This document shows, piece by piece, positions 1 to 10,329 of a stretch of 64,000 nucleotides of DNA. Source of the stretch: Aplectana chamaeleonis (taxonomy: Eukaryota; Nematoda; Chromadorea; Rhabditida; Cosmocercidae); contig JAPDOI010000367.1 of assembly GCA_029168955.1 (NCBI GenBank), positions 558,001 to 622,000 on the forward strand, in the 5' to 3' direction. The position numbers and the translations under genes are program-made. The number at the start of each line of letters is the position of its first letter. Position 1 is the first letter of the stretch. The notes beneath the pieces are model-generated. The model was not told the DNA's origin, made no database searches, and saw nothing but the letters and a program-made list of their open reading frames with translations.

Positions 1-160
1 CAGCGTATCTTCTCTTGGCCCATCCTCCCCTTTTAGCTTTTTGATACCTCGCTTGAAAGTATCTACAAAGCGCTTTGCTCGCCCATTCGACTGCGGATGG
101 TAAGGGGCAGTTCTCACGTGCTGGATTACTCCATCTTCGCGCATTTTCCTGAACTGTTAC
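1..160 (-). pseudogene. LTR-retrotransposon integrase fragment (Ty3/gypsy- or BEL-like)
   Basis: Read on the minus strand from about 158 down to the window edge, one open frame gives an integrase core signature: HVRTAPYHPQSNGRAKRFVD, followed by TFKRGIKKLKG. The HPQSNGxAER-type block is the conserved end of the retroviral-type integrase catalytic core, where the DDE glutamate region and the following helix lie. In the usual family the motif is GQAERF; here it is GRAKRF, so the Glu after Ala is changed to Lys. A stop lies just upstream in the same frame near 153-158 and the element continues off the left edge, so only about 50 residues are visible. I see no LTR in the window. Likely a decayed copy. 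Confidence 0.75.
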
Positions 161-164
161 GAGC

Positions 165-960
165 GTGTATGCTGCCTTTATAGTATTATTTCTCTACGCA
201 TTTTTTTTGTTGCAAGCTTTCGGTATCTTCACTATGACGCTTTCACTGTACTGACGGCCGGGAAATTTGCGGTATTTTCCCGGTACTTTCGCGGCAGGCT
301 TTTCTCGGCAGGCTTTTCTCGGCAGTTTCCCGGTGATTTCGCGTCATTTTGAGGGTTTTTACCGACTCAAGATAGTTTCGCGTCGAATTCTCGGTGAAAT
401 CCAGGTTAGCCTACAACAGGTATGTAGCTTAGAGAAAATCTCTCCCAGAGACGTTTTTCAAGAGAATACTGAAACATCATATGTTTCTAAAGTAAAATCA
501 ATCAAATCCCATCGAGTCTCTCGAAGTTACGAGAATTCCGAGATGAAATTTTGGAAACTTGCTTTGATAGGAAATTCCTGTTTCAGTGGAGCATTGTGAG
601 CGGTGAAGTGACCTGAGCCGACGTTTGAATCCGGGTGTCACTTGCTAAACAAATAAAAGGAAAGTAGATTCTGAATAAAAAAAGACGTAATGCTGCTGTC
701 GTTTTCAATTTTTTCCCAAGAAGCAACCTGATAATAGATTGAAAATATCTACTTCCATTTTAAAGTAACCATTTCCGAATGGTTGTGAGAAAAATTGGAA
801 ATGGAAACTGAAGAAAATTATAATGCAGAGAACTTCTTAAAAGTACAATTTCTAAAAAAAATGTAGACAAATGATTAATCGCTTAATCATATGAAAATCG
901 CATGAATACTGAATATATAATCGCATTAATATATACCCATTTATAGAACGCCATCGTGCC
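165..960 (+). repeat. R1 dispersed repeat, copy 1
   Basis: This belongs to an old repeat family found at least nine times in the window. It has a head of alternating words such as ggtattttcccggt, tttcgcggcag and gcgtcatttt, then agagacgttt, then a diagnostic block near 570-600 (cctgtttcagtggag), then an A/T-rich tail. No gene is visible in it; the open frame 267-599 is simply this repeat. I could not define terminal repeats. Confidence 0.6.
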
Positions 961-974
961 CATCCAGTGGATGG

Positions 975-1730
975 GAACAGCTTGTTAGAGCTTTGAGTGA
1001 TTTGGTTTCGTGTGATCATCCCTTTGTTTATACTGGTGGTCTAAATTTACCTGATAATTCTTGGGACGAAACCCCACAATCTTTTTTGTCAAAGACATTC
1101 CTTGACATGTGCGATGCGCATGATTTGACACAACTTGTCAAATCCAACACTGGACTTATAATAATCTGGATGTAATTCTATACAAATAATAATCTGGATG
1201 TAATTCTACACAACCGTAATGATCTTGTTGGCAATACTGCTGTAGGTTCAAGCGGTCAACACACAATTTCCCTCAATATGTTTGCTCCCTTAGTTGAAGA
1301 GCCTCTAAATGCAGTGAGAAATTCAGATTAGCAGATAAAGATACCGCTCGCGCGCCTCTCTCCGATATAGACTGGATTGGTTCCTTTTCTTCTTGTGTAA
1401 CAGTTGATGAAACCTACGAGCTTTTTCTGAAAATCCTTCAGCACTGCATATAGATGTTTGTACCTATGACTAAAGTACCTGTCACAAAACAGCGACTTCC
1501 TTTCTGTCTTAACTCTTTGCATGAAAAACGTTTGGCAGCATGGGAAGAAGCTATTCGAAACCCAAGCACAACAAACTTCGATCTTCTTGCGCATTTATCA
1601 AGGGTGCACCTGGCACGCCTACCGAGTTCCATCTCGGTTTCACTAACCTCAGGCGGCACTCCAAGAACGATCGACACTCATCAGTGTTATGTTACCGCGT
1701 CCCTTCCCGCGACGGATGTGTGAACTAGAG
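975..1730 (+). pseudogene. Non-LTR retrotransposon relic (endonuclease/linker region)
   Basis: The frame from 993 reads NLPDNSWDE, then HDLTQLVKSNTG, which resembles the end of the apurinic-type endonuclease domain of CR1/RTE-like non-LTR elements (GDFNLPxIxW; H..LxQLV..PTR). The 'GDFN' is here GGLN. The frame stops at 1173-1175; an interrupted continuation (about 1186-1330) and a second open frame at 1454-1723 with HEKRLAAWEEA resemble the linker before reverse transcriptase. No reverse transcriptase domain follows. Broken by several stops and a short duplication (aataatctggatgtaattcta twice, 1160-1206). Family-level assignment is by eye only. Confidence 0.5.
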
Positions 1731-1737
1731 TGTTGGA

Positions 1738-1935
1738 ACGAACAATTTTTTTGGATATTCGAATAAACGAATAATTCGAATAATCCACTTCTTCGAATAA
1801 TCGATTATTCGAATAAACCGAATATTCCACTTCTTTGAATATTCGATTATTCGAATAACTCGAATAATGCACTTCTTTGAATATTCGGATATTCGAATTA
1901 TTCGAATATTCGAATAGACGAATATTCGGGCAACA
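1738..1935. repeat. AATTCG/TATTCGAA-rich low-complexity tract
   Basis: About 200 bp made of variations on ttcgaataat, attcgattat and gaatattcga, with a loose period near 25-30 bp. Similar tracts recur at 14225-14375 (and mirrored at 37960-38095) and 51640-51800. No gene is visible. Confidence 0.75.
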
Positions 1936-2179
1936 CTCTATTGCGTGCTATTCCATCCAATCCACTCAGGCAAACTAGGGCATCGGCAACAGATTGATAA
2001 GTTGTCATTTCATACTGCACCGTCTTGACAACTCGAATCGCTCGCATTGTAAGCCTGAAATCTGCCCGTTGCCCAGCGAAGTCCGCCGGTTGTCGGGCTG
2101 TTGACATTTGGACGTGTCGTGTTTAGCCACCTATTTAGCAGCGGTTCACATCCTGCAATGCTTTTATCTGGCTTAGGAA

Positions 2180-2336
2180 CTACTGTGCACCGACACGCGA
2201 CGCGGTCGGCAAACCGACACGCGTCGCGGTCGGCGCATCGACACGCGTCGCGGTCGGCACACCTACAAGCGTCGCGGTCGGGACACCGACACGCGGCCTG
2301 GTCGGTACACCTACGCGTCGCGGCTGGGTCGCCCAA
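2180..2336. repeat. 21-bp GC-rich minisatellite A
   Basis: About seven tandem copies of a 21-bp unit like cgacacgcgtcgcggtcggca. Because 21 is a multiple of three, every frame stays open, which explains the artificial Arg/Ala/Asp-rich open frames on both strands. The unit is related in composition and length to the array at 26430-26870. Confidence 0.85.
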
Positions 2337-2339
2337 CCT

Positions 2340-2520
2340 CCTCTGAGGCCGCCCCCGGATGGGCAGGGCTTCCGCATGCTGGGCGGGGCCAATGTACCGC
2401 ATACTTGGGTAATTGAACCGGCTGCGCTCTGGTCACCTAAATTCAGCATACACGCTCGTGAACGTGGTTGAGACACTAACTACGGAAATTGAGTGGTATG
2501 ACTCAGAACACATTGGTCAG
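2340..2520. repeat. Dispersed repeat also seen at 45000-45070 and 50690-50870
   Basis: Words such as gcagggcttccgc, cgctcgtgaacgtggttgag and ttgagtggtatgac recur in scattered form at 50440-50500 and, inverted, at 50690-50740. The part 2390-2415 holds an SL1-like string on the minus strand (see findings). No gene is supportable. Confidence 0.4.
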
Positions 2521-4400
2521 AAATTCCTGTCTCAATAGGATATTTCAAGGGTTGAATAACCTGTATAAAGCATTCTGTTCTCTAACCCAGCTTTCAAACA
2601 AGAAAAATGAAAGAAATTCTGAATGAAAAAGAAATCAGAAATATCAACGCCTTTCTCAATTTTTTTCCAAGAAATAGCCTGATATTAGTGTAATAATGTC
2701 CCTTCCGGCACTAAATTATCCATTTCCAAGTGATTGCGAATAGAATTTCAGAAATGAAATTCAAGGAAAGGTATTCGTAGACAATTCAAATCTCCAGCTA
2801 CTCCAGGGCTCTCTGTTGTTCTCGATTGTTAGGAATTTCAGAAAGTCGATTTAAACGAAAGCTAGGATAATTTAAGAAATTTTCGAGTCGCCGAAGTATA
2901 CTGGACATGTTCTCTGAGTATTATTTTTCTACACATTGCGTTTGCTGCAGGTTTTCTCAGTATTTTCACTAAGGACGCCTTCACTCCAATAATGGGAAAA
3001 TTTATGGCATTTTCCCGGTAATTTCCCGGTGGACTCCCGTCATTTTCGTGGTGTTTTCCCTGCTCAATGTAGTTCGCGTCATATTATCGATAAAATCTGT
3101 GCTTGCGCTGGATTCTCGGAGAATTACCGGACATTTCTTCTAGAGACGTTTTTTAATGGAACACTGAAGTTTTTTTTTCTAAATTGAAATTGTGCAAATT
3201 CAGCCGTATGTTTAGAGGTTGCGAGATTTCAGAGAAAAAAAAATTGGAAATTTGCTTGATGATAAATTCCTTTTTTCAGTGGAGTATTATAAAAGATGAA
3301 AAAACTTTGTGTTATTAGTTTCGACTTTTTTTCAGAGAAACGACCTGATATCAAAACGAGAAATATCGAATTTCCATTTAAAAGTAAACATTTTCAAGTA
3401 ATGCGAAAAAATTTCGGAAAAAAAAGTAAGTAATCAACCCGTTAAAATATTATTTCTAAGGAAAATATAGAAAAATGATCTCTAAAATTCACTTCATAGG
3501 CGAGATTTGATTTGGTGAAACATCCACAGGCAAAGATTATATAGTGAATAAACAATTAGATATTGAAGAAAATCGTTCTATTCTCAATTCTGTTCTTCAC
3601 TTGAATGTTCTTTGAATAGTGAATAAAACAAAATATCTATCTAATGATGAAATTCGAATTCGTACGAGTTTTAGTTTTTAACTGGAGTAGAATTATTTGT
3701 TTACCGAAACATTTCGTTAGAAGGAACGGAATGGAAAACATATCTAAGGAACAGAACTATTTTGATTTTCTTAACAAAAACCCTCTCATGAATGCTGAAT
3801 TAAAGCGGAGCCCTGTTGATTCACTGAGTCATTTGAAAATCGCATGAAATATACTCCTCTATCACTTTCACCGAGACTCCCACAGAAAATTGTCATCATT
3901 TTGGCAATTTTTCCCATATTTCCGAAGATATTTCAAAACAGCCCGAAAAAATTTACGCACAGTGGAAAGGCCCTACCTGCAGGGCACGACAAAAAACAAA
4001 TATAGTCAGGAAAGAAAAAGGATTAATCAAAACTTATCTTTAAATATTATCTGTTCGGCCGATCAACGATGTCATTCATGATGGAATGATGGAATGTAAA
4101 TCTATGTTCCGAAGTTCCGGCACATATTTCATGTGTATAGCCTGCTGACATGACAGAACTCCTCTCCTTTGGATGACCATCTATTACAATTTCTCGCATA
4201 TTATCTCACTAAAGTAGATTATTCTCACGTAGAGCGAGGTATAACTAGGGATTGTGAGCGAATTCGTGAGGTCATGGTTTTTTTGTCTGGTGTTGTTTTC
4301 TTCGTTTCTTCTTTTCTGTTTTTATTGACTTCAGCTTTCTGTCCATTGTTCAGTTTTTTTACTGTTTCGAATAAAGCGTTCATAGGTGGCATATGAGAGG
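2520..4400 (+). repeat. R1 dispersed repeat, copies 2 and 3 (partial), then A/T-rich DNA
   Basis: 2520-2770 carries the R1 tail (cctgtctcaataggatattt). 2880-3500 is a longer copy with ttcccggtaatttcccggtggac, agagacgttt and the ttcagtggagtattataa block near 3265-3295. 3500-4400 is A/T-rich, with no supportable gene. Confidence 0.55.
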
Positions 4401-5160
4401 AAATAATAAAAAATAATTCGGCAAACCTCTAGAATCGACCGTATGCTTAGTGTGTTGACCGCAACCGCACCACAGCCCTTTTCAGTTGCACAGGACTGTA
4501 AACAGAGTGCCCCCGTACGCCAAGTGGTCACATTGGTTACGGCATCTAAAGCAGGGATGTGTGGCAATAGCCGTTTGCCGATTATCGTTTGTCGTTTGCG
4601 GGCGGTTTTTGGCCAAATTTTCCCGATTGCCGTTTGCCGGATTTTTGCTTGATTTTCCGACGAAATTCGCCAAAAATAGTAGTGTAGACGAAATTTATTG
4701 TGCATTTTGTCGTGCTTTGGGAAGCAATGCTGTATATTTCAAATCATTTGAATCGTAAACCACGGTGTAGCTAATGTCTCCGTATTAGATTTAGTCTAGT
4801 GAGTGGACAAGGCGCGACCGTCGCTTCACTCCGATGAGAGAACTCAGATCTTTGCACGCGCCAAAAATTGGTGTGCGTGGTAAGGTCTACAGACATCATA
4901 TACAATAGCACTGTCCCTGGTTTCATTTTCGGGGCGGGATACGTGGTTTGCCTTTGGGGCATTGGTAGCGGGACCAATATTTTCTCTGTAGTTTCTCACT
5001 TTTTAGGTGGAAATGAGACCTCGAGAGGGTTGTTACAGGTCTTGCCCTGAGTGAAATATCAAAAACTACCCCGGGAGGATGAGCTGTGCCTTTAAGCTCA
5101 ATCCGAAAGGAGAATGTCTCATCATGCTCATTTCTACCACTTACCTTAGTTTTCGCCATC
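4400..5160. other. No gene recognised; short imperfect repeats
   Basis: 4560-4650 has alternating words gccgtttgccg, cgtttgtcgtttgcg and ccgattgccgtttgccg, an imperfect short tandem repeat. Nothing else in this stretch could be assigned. Confidence 0.4.
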
Positions 5161-5164
5161 GACA

Positions 5165-5900
5165 GCGCATGTCTTCACAACATTGTTCCTCTAGACATTG
5201 CGATTATTACACGTTTTTGGTAATTTCACTAGGGCGCCTTCGTTGTCGTGATGACTAGACAATTTGCGGGATTTTCTCGGTACTTTCCCGGTAAATTCGC
5301 GGCAGCCCCTACTCGGTAGTTTCCCTGTAGATTCGCGTCATTGTCGCGGTTTTTCCCCGGCTCAAGGCAGTTTTGCTTAAAATTCTCGGTAAAATCCAGA
5401 TTCGTCATGAAATCTCGATAAATTAGAGGACATTTTTGCCAGAGACGTTTCTCAATAGACCACTGGAATCTAACTTTTCTTAAAGTTTAACTATGCAAAT
5501 CCGATCAGGTTCTTTTGAATTTTGAGATATCTGACATAAATTTCCCAAAAATTGCATCGTTGAGAAATTCCTGTTTCAGTGGAGTATTATAAGAGATGGA
5601 ATAACTATCTAGAACGTTAAAGCCACGCTACTCTTTGGATAGGTTGAAAGAAAAGAAATTCTCGATGAGATGTAAAGCACTAATGACATCGCCTCTTTTA
5701 TTTTTTTAGGGAAACAACCTCATATGAGGTTGAAAGTGTAGCCACCTTCCACACTTGTATACCCTTTTTCAGAAGTTTGCAAAAAAGAACTTGAGAATTG
5801 TATTAAAAAATTATGCAATCAACTAGTTGAAAATACTATTTCTGAGCAAGAATGCATACAAATCATCACCGAAATTTTTCTTCCAAGGCCTATCTTCTTC
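5165..5900 (+). repeat. R1 dispersed repeat, copy 4
   Basis: The order of blocks matches the other R1 copies: ctagacattgcg, a gggattttctcggtactttcccggt head, gagacgtttctcaatag, and cctgtttcagtggagtattataagag at about 5568-5595. No coding signal. Confidence 0.6.
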
Positions 5901-6146
5901 GATTCAAGGAAGTATTTGCAGGCGTAGGTTCTATAGAGAATATTAATGAAAAAAATGTTTTATTTTCGAATCTGTTCGTGGGACAGTGATTAGACCAACG
6001 TGATAAATGAATGGTGAAAGTTGAAGGATGAAATTCGAATAAAAGGGAATTTTTGTTTTTTTTTTCAAACTGGCTTACAATTATTTCAGATCCTGTCTTC
6101 ATGCAGTTCATATTTCTGTCTACCTCAGGCTCTTCAGTGAAGAAGG

Positions 6147-6413
6147 TAAGGTGTGTCCGAATGAGACTGGGCGGCCATGCGGCCATCGTACGTGGCAGGC
6201 GGCTGTCGCGTGCGCCGCTCTTGGACGAGAATGCGAAACGACAGCGAGCCATTCACTAGGAGCGGGGCCGGCAGCGGCTGTCAGCAAGCAATCAATCAGC
6301 TCCCCAGCCGAAGAGGCAACCGTTTGAACACTCGTCCGAGAGCGGCTCAAGCGACGGCCTCCTGCCACGCACGACGGCCGCATGGTCGGCCAGTCCCATT
6401 CGGACACACTTTA
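6147..6413. mobile_element. TIR element, 267 bp ('M1' family)
   Basis: The ends are inverted repeats: TAAGGTGTGTCCGAATGAGA on the left and, reverse-complemented, TAAAGTGTGTCCGAATGGGA on the right. The repeat continues inward for about 50 bp (cggccatgcggcc...cgtggcagg). There is no transposase frame, so it is non-autonomous. The TA at each end may be a target duplication. Related copies: 25976-26205, about 45610-45898, and 47622-47854. Confidence 0.8.
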
Positions 6414-7285
6414 GCTGGGGGTTTTTACTGATATGTTCTGCTGGGAATATTGGGACCGTTTGCGCATAAGCGAACATGAAAAAAAAAACACAAAAAAAGG
6501 TTCCGCAGAAACAAAATTGGCCTCGACTCTCGAAAAAAACACGCCGCGCTCTTCCGGCTGGGGGGATCTCCCCCGCGGTCTGCAGAGGGCCCCACAGCAG
6601 AACGCGGGGCCTTTCACCAGTGGGGTAGTCTCCCAAAGCGTCGCGATCCGATTGATTTGAGTGCTGGTGACGTAATTGCGCCGCGATTGAACTCTTACAG
6701 AGGTCTAAAAATTTTAATTAGGTAAACAGGTCTGATTTCCGTTTTTCACCTCTACTGCTCTTCAAAGTTTTTAATTCAACACAACTTCGGTGTCAGCGCT
6801 TTGCCCTTCGCCTTGATCGGTACGTTCCTCATTGAACTGCACGTAACTGATGCGGACATGAGTCTCTTTCAAAGCTACAAAAAAACTCCAGCCATCAATA
6901 TCAGTTAAATACACAGTTCTACCTCACAATCAGATGCATTTTTTTACATCTCACTTGGGGTACTGCCAGTAGAAACCCTGCCAAACGCTGGATCTCAAGT
7001 TCTTCAGATAAGTAAGAAACTGCGGGGAATCAGTCGACCCCGCCCCCAACACCGCGCTTGGTTTCGTTTTGGAGGTGTTGGGAGCGGGGTCGACTGTTGC
7101 TTACTTGATTTTCAATTCGTTCATGTTTCTTGGTTCGCCTGCAGAAGTATCTAGACTGCGTCTCTAACTCAGGCATTGTGGGGTTTGAAACGCGCAGCAA
7201 ACGCGGGTTATAATCTGAACCGCTCCACTTAGAAGCGAAAAAATGGGCAAATCGGGTGTCCCATATCCGCCGTTTGCCCCGCTCT

Positions 7286-7373
7286 ATCCGGCGATTCACT
7301 GCCGTTTGCAGGTTTCGATCATGTTCGGTTCCGCGCGCGATATCCGGCGATTCACTGCCGTTTGCAGGTTTCG
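7286..7373. repeat. Tandem duplication, 55-bp period
   Basis: The 33-bp string beginning atccggcgattcactgccg occurs at 7286-7318 and again at 7341-7373, with divergent sequence between the copies. Confidence 0.7.
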
Positions 7374-7420
7374 ACCATGCTAGATTAGATTTACAACTGC
7401 GAAGGAGATCGTTATCCTAT

Positions 7421-7544
7421 GGCCGGGATCATACTTCCCGCGACCAGCGACAACGATAGTGCATCTCAGGCATATCGATTTTCGGTCGATATTGATGGTA
7501 AACATTTCGTCGCGTCGCTCGTCGCTGGAAGTATGATTCCGGCC
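7421..7544. mobile_element. TIR element, 124 bp ('M2' family)
   Basis: The ends are GGCCGGGATCATACTTCC and its near-exact reverse complement (ggaagtatgattccggcc). The body is a hairpin with gcatatcgattttcggtcga in the middle. A homologous hairpin lies inside the 406-bp element of each palindrome arm (about 17437-17563 and mirrored). No coding capacity. Confidence 0.75.
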
Positions 7545-7559
7545 TATTATAGAAGCACG

Positions 7560-8150
7560 TGGCGCTAGGGGCGGCGTCCCATCATATGAATGGGAGCGGG
7601 TCTCCCCCAGCAAGAACGCGGTCCATGTCGCGGCTCGCGTGAGGGAGTCACCCCCACCGCGGTTCGCGACAGGGACATCATCCACGCCACGGTCGACCGC
7701 GAGAGAGCTTCCCTCGCTGAGTACCGTGGGGGAGAACCCCCAGAGGTCAAAAATCGTCCAAGGAGTGACTCGTAGCCACTTTCCAGGAGCGGCCCCGAAA
7801 GGCCGACTGCGCTCTCTCCGGGATGAGGTCCGTTATATGCGTGCTCTGCTGCTGATATGGGCCTGGTCAATTGTGGAATCATCGATAACGTGACTTGACA
7901 GATCAAACGAGTTCATGCCCTGTCAGGTCGTGTACGAAGACAAGACCGAGCCTCTCTGCAGCAGTGACGTTATTGCCAGCCAAACGGCGGAATCCGAGGT
8001 TTTGCAGGCGCTGAACGCAGACCGGAATGGCCATGCGGGAACTCTGCCGATTGCCCCGCACAGGTCGAAATGGGACGGTTCAGTGCGCGTTAGAAACGCC
8101 AGAAAGTCTGAGAATAGAAAACTTTTTCAATATCTTCCCTGATGGTAACG
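7560..8150. other. GC-rich stretch, no gene recognised
   Basis: Several overlapping short frames exist on both strands, as expected for GC-rich sequence, but none carries a recognisable motif or splice context. 7590-7740 has recurrent gcggtc/cgcggttcgcg words. Confidence 0.3.
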
Positions 8151-8278
8151 ATGCTGCTAACATTTTCTCATGATATAACCAGCGTGAAACAGGTAAAAAC
8201 TTGTACCAGGTTGTCCAATAATTCTTGTCCGAAAATTTCACCATTTTTAATTTTTTTCAACTTTGCTGAAAAACAAGT

Positions 8279-10156
8279 CTAATCAATAATATAATCACCA
8301 CAGTTATCCACAATAGTGGCCCATCGATTGGGCAGGTCGCCGATGCCCTTCGCCCAGAAAGAACTCCGGGGGCTGCGACTCGAAGAAGTCCGCGATGTCG
8401 GATTTGAGGTTGTCGTAGTTGGTGAATTTTCTCCCGGCCAAATGGAGCTTCAGTGGGCGGAACAAGTGGTAGTCGGAGGGGGCGAGGTCCGGGGAATACG
8501 GAGGATGGGCAACCGTCTCCCAGCCGAGCGTCGCCAACTTCTGCTGGGTCTCCGCCACGTGGGGGCGCGCGTTGTCGTGCAGCAGGTGGACCAAGGCCCG
8601 TCGGGTACGCTTTTCTCGGATGGCGGCGGCTAGTTTCTCGAGCTGATCGGTGTAGATGAAGGCGGTGACCGTCCTGCCTTGCGGAAGCAGCTTGAAGTAC
8701 AGCATGCCCTTGGTGTCCCACCCGCAGCAGAGCATGATCTTCAGCGGGTGCAGGTCGGCTTTAGGCGTCGTCGGCGGCTCTTCTCCGCGCGGGATCCTGA
8801 CGGCACGGCGGGCGAAGTTGTCGTAGAGGACCCAGCTCTCATCCCCAGTGACCAGGTCCTCGAGAAACTCCTTGCGATGCGGACGAAGGAGGAGGGACTG
8901 GCAGACGGCCACGCGGCTCTGCTTGTTGGCGTCCGTCAGACGGTGGGGGATCCAACGGGCCAGAACGTTGTGGTAGCCGAGTAAGTTGAGTCGACTGTGA
9001 ATGGTTGACTTGCTGCACCCGAGTGTCGTCGCCAGTTCACGGGTGGTGGCTTCCGGTTTCTCCTTGATACAGCGACGGACTTCGTCATCATCCACCGTAG
9101 AAGGCCTCCCGCTGTGCTTCCTGTCCTCGAGGCTCATGTCGCCGCTCTCGAAACGATTGAACCAGTGGCTGACTGTGCGTTGGGACACTGCATCCTCCTT
9201 GCACGTTCTGCAGATGTTCTTAAAAAAATGAAAACATGTTACATGTAATATAAAGTGTAAGATACTTGAGACATTCAAGTATATTACCTTTATATCGCAT
9301 GTAACCTACAGTTATAGTACATGCAACATACACTTGTATTGCATGTAACATACACTTATATTTCATGTAACTTAATTAGAGCTGCAAGTTGAAGCTCGAT
9401 GCTTTAAGGGTTGGAGCTGCGCGTTCCTGGCTACTGCTTCAGGTACAAATCAGCAAGCTTTAAGCTCTCTTGGACATTCCAAGAGCTTAGAGCTTGCTGC
9501 TTCGCGACTGAAGCAGCAAGCTTGGATCCCACAGCTTCATACAAGAAGCAATAGGCTTATCTTCCTTCAATATTGCTTATCGCTCCCTCTGAACCTCCCT
9601 CACGATTAAAACGAATCATGGGGAGAAAGAGATCAAAGACTCGGCCAGGGCGAGTGACCACCCTGTCGAATGTCAATCCCATGGGCCTGCGCTCATCGGT
9701 AAGGTATGAGGCGGTCCGTATGCTGTGTGGGTTTGCAGAAGGTGTTCAGCATGGGCCCTCAGTTGCTGGAGATAATTGAATTATGTTCCACTTATACTAC
9801 ATGTAATTTACTTTAGTAGAGATAATTCACATGTAACTTACATTGACGGAGATATATTACAAGTATATTGTAATCGTCTCTTATGTTACAAGTATTATGT
9901 TTTCACCATCAAAAACATATTACGTGTGACATTTGGCCTGCGAGCGAGGGACCGATATATTACATGTAACATACATCGGTCGAGATAATTTGCAAGTAAT
10001 ATACATTGGCCAATTTATATTACATGTATATTAATTCAGGCCTTTTAATTTACATGTAATATGTTTTCATTTTTCTGAGTTGGCGACCGCGGTGCCCGTG
10101 TCGTTGCCCAGCAGCCACTCGTAGTACACGAACCTACGAATTCGACCTTGGTCCAT
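8279..10156 (-). pseudogene. Mariner transposase, interrupted by insertion and one frameshift
   Basis: This encodes the DNA-cutting and joining enzyme of the mariner. The start codon is at 10154-10156 (MDQGRIRRFVYYEWLLGNDT...), and this N-terminal helix-turn-helix part runs to 10082. After the inserted element the frame resumes at 9218 (NICRTCKEDAVSQ) and continues through HWFNRFESGD, SGRPS, TGDESWV (first catalytic Asp), HDNARPH (second Asp) and SPDLAPSDYHLF (third Asp). Near 8355 one extra base shifts the frame. In the shifted frame the normal C-terminus (NRWATIVDNCGDYIID) runs to a TAG at 8279-8281. Repaired length would be about 337 residues, close to the usual 340-350. The spacing between second and third Asp is 33 residues rather than the usual 34. 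Confidence 0.9.
9219..10078. mobile_element. 860-bp element inserted inside the mariner transposase gene
   Basis: The ends are inverted repeats: ...AAAAATGAAAACATGTTACATG on the left and the reverse complement of TCAGAAAAATGAAAACATAT on the right. The GTT flanking each side (9216-9218 and 10079-10081) is a 3-bp duplication, and deleting the insert restores the mariner reading AVAN-ICRTC. The outer parts (9230-9370, 9776-10070) are arrays of ttacatgtaa-type palindromic words; the middle contains a hairpin around 9395-9540 (agctt/aagct-rich). No transposase frame is visible, so it is non-autonomous. Superfamily unknown. Confidence 0.85.
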
Positions 10157-10193
10157 TTTAGCTTGTACTGGTAGCTAGACGCGGCGACTGCGC

Positions 10194-10203
10194 CTTATAT
10201 ACC
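10194..10203 (-). promoter_or_regulatory. TATA box of the mariner transposase
   Basis: The minus strand reads ggggTATATAAggc, about 40 bp upstream of the transposase ATG at 10156 and about 20 bp downstream of the heat-shock element. Position and sequence suit a core promoter; no start site can be proved. Confidence 0.6.
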
Positions 10204-10222
10204 CCTAGCGTAGAACTTTGGA

Positions 10223-10240
10223 GAACCTTCTAGAAGGTTC
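10223..10240. promoter_or_regulatory. Perfect heat-shock element (four alternating GAA/TTC units)
   Basis: The sequence is GAACCTTCTAGAAGGTTC: four contiguous inverted nGAAn units with exact spacing and the TTCTAGAA core typical of Caenorhabditis heat-shock promoters. It lies within the mariner, just upstream of its TATA box on the transposase strand. Known biology: trimeric HSF-1 binds three or more such units. Inference: transposase transcription may be heat-inducible. Confidence 0.75.
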
Positions 10241-10329
10241 CTACACTTGCCTGATATTATAACACTTCTAAGGAAAATTATAGAATTTTGAAAATTTTCG
10301 GACAGGAATTATTGGACGGCCTGGTAACA

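Larger units (their letters stand above)
8206..10324 (-). mobile_element. Mariner element with complete TIRs, split by a nested insertion
   Basis: The element starts CCAGGTTGTCCAATAATTC (8206) and ends in the reverse complement of CCAGGCCGTCCAATAATTCC (10324). Matching TIRs run about 34 bp, flanked by TA on both sides (8204-8205, 10325-10326), the mariner target duplication. Removing the 860-bp insertion (9219-10078) and one copy of its 3-bp duplication leaves about 1256 bp, typical for a mariner. It encodes a transposase on the minus strand, behind a TATA box and heat-shock element inside its right end. Preserved ends and duplication suggest a fairly young copy. Confidence 0.92.

Noticed and set aside
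2010..2476. Overlapping Arg/Ala/Asp/Cys-rich frames on both strands
   Set aside because: Also a 21-bp minisatellite effect.
6120..6636. Several frames of 70-114 codons on both strands
   Set aside because: They cover a perfect TIR element and GC-rich flank; symmetry of the inverted repeat creates mirrored frames.
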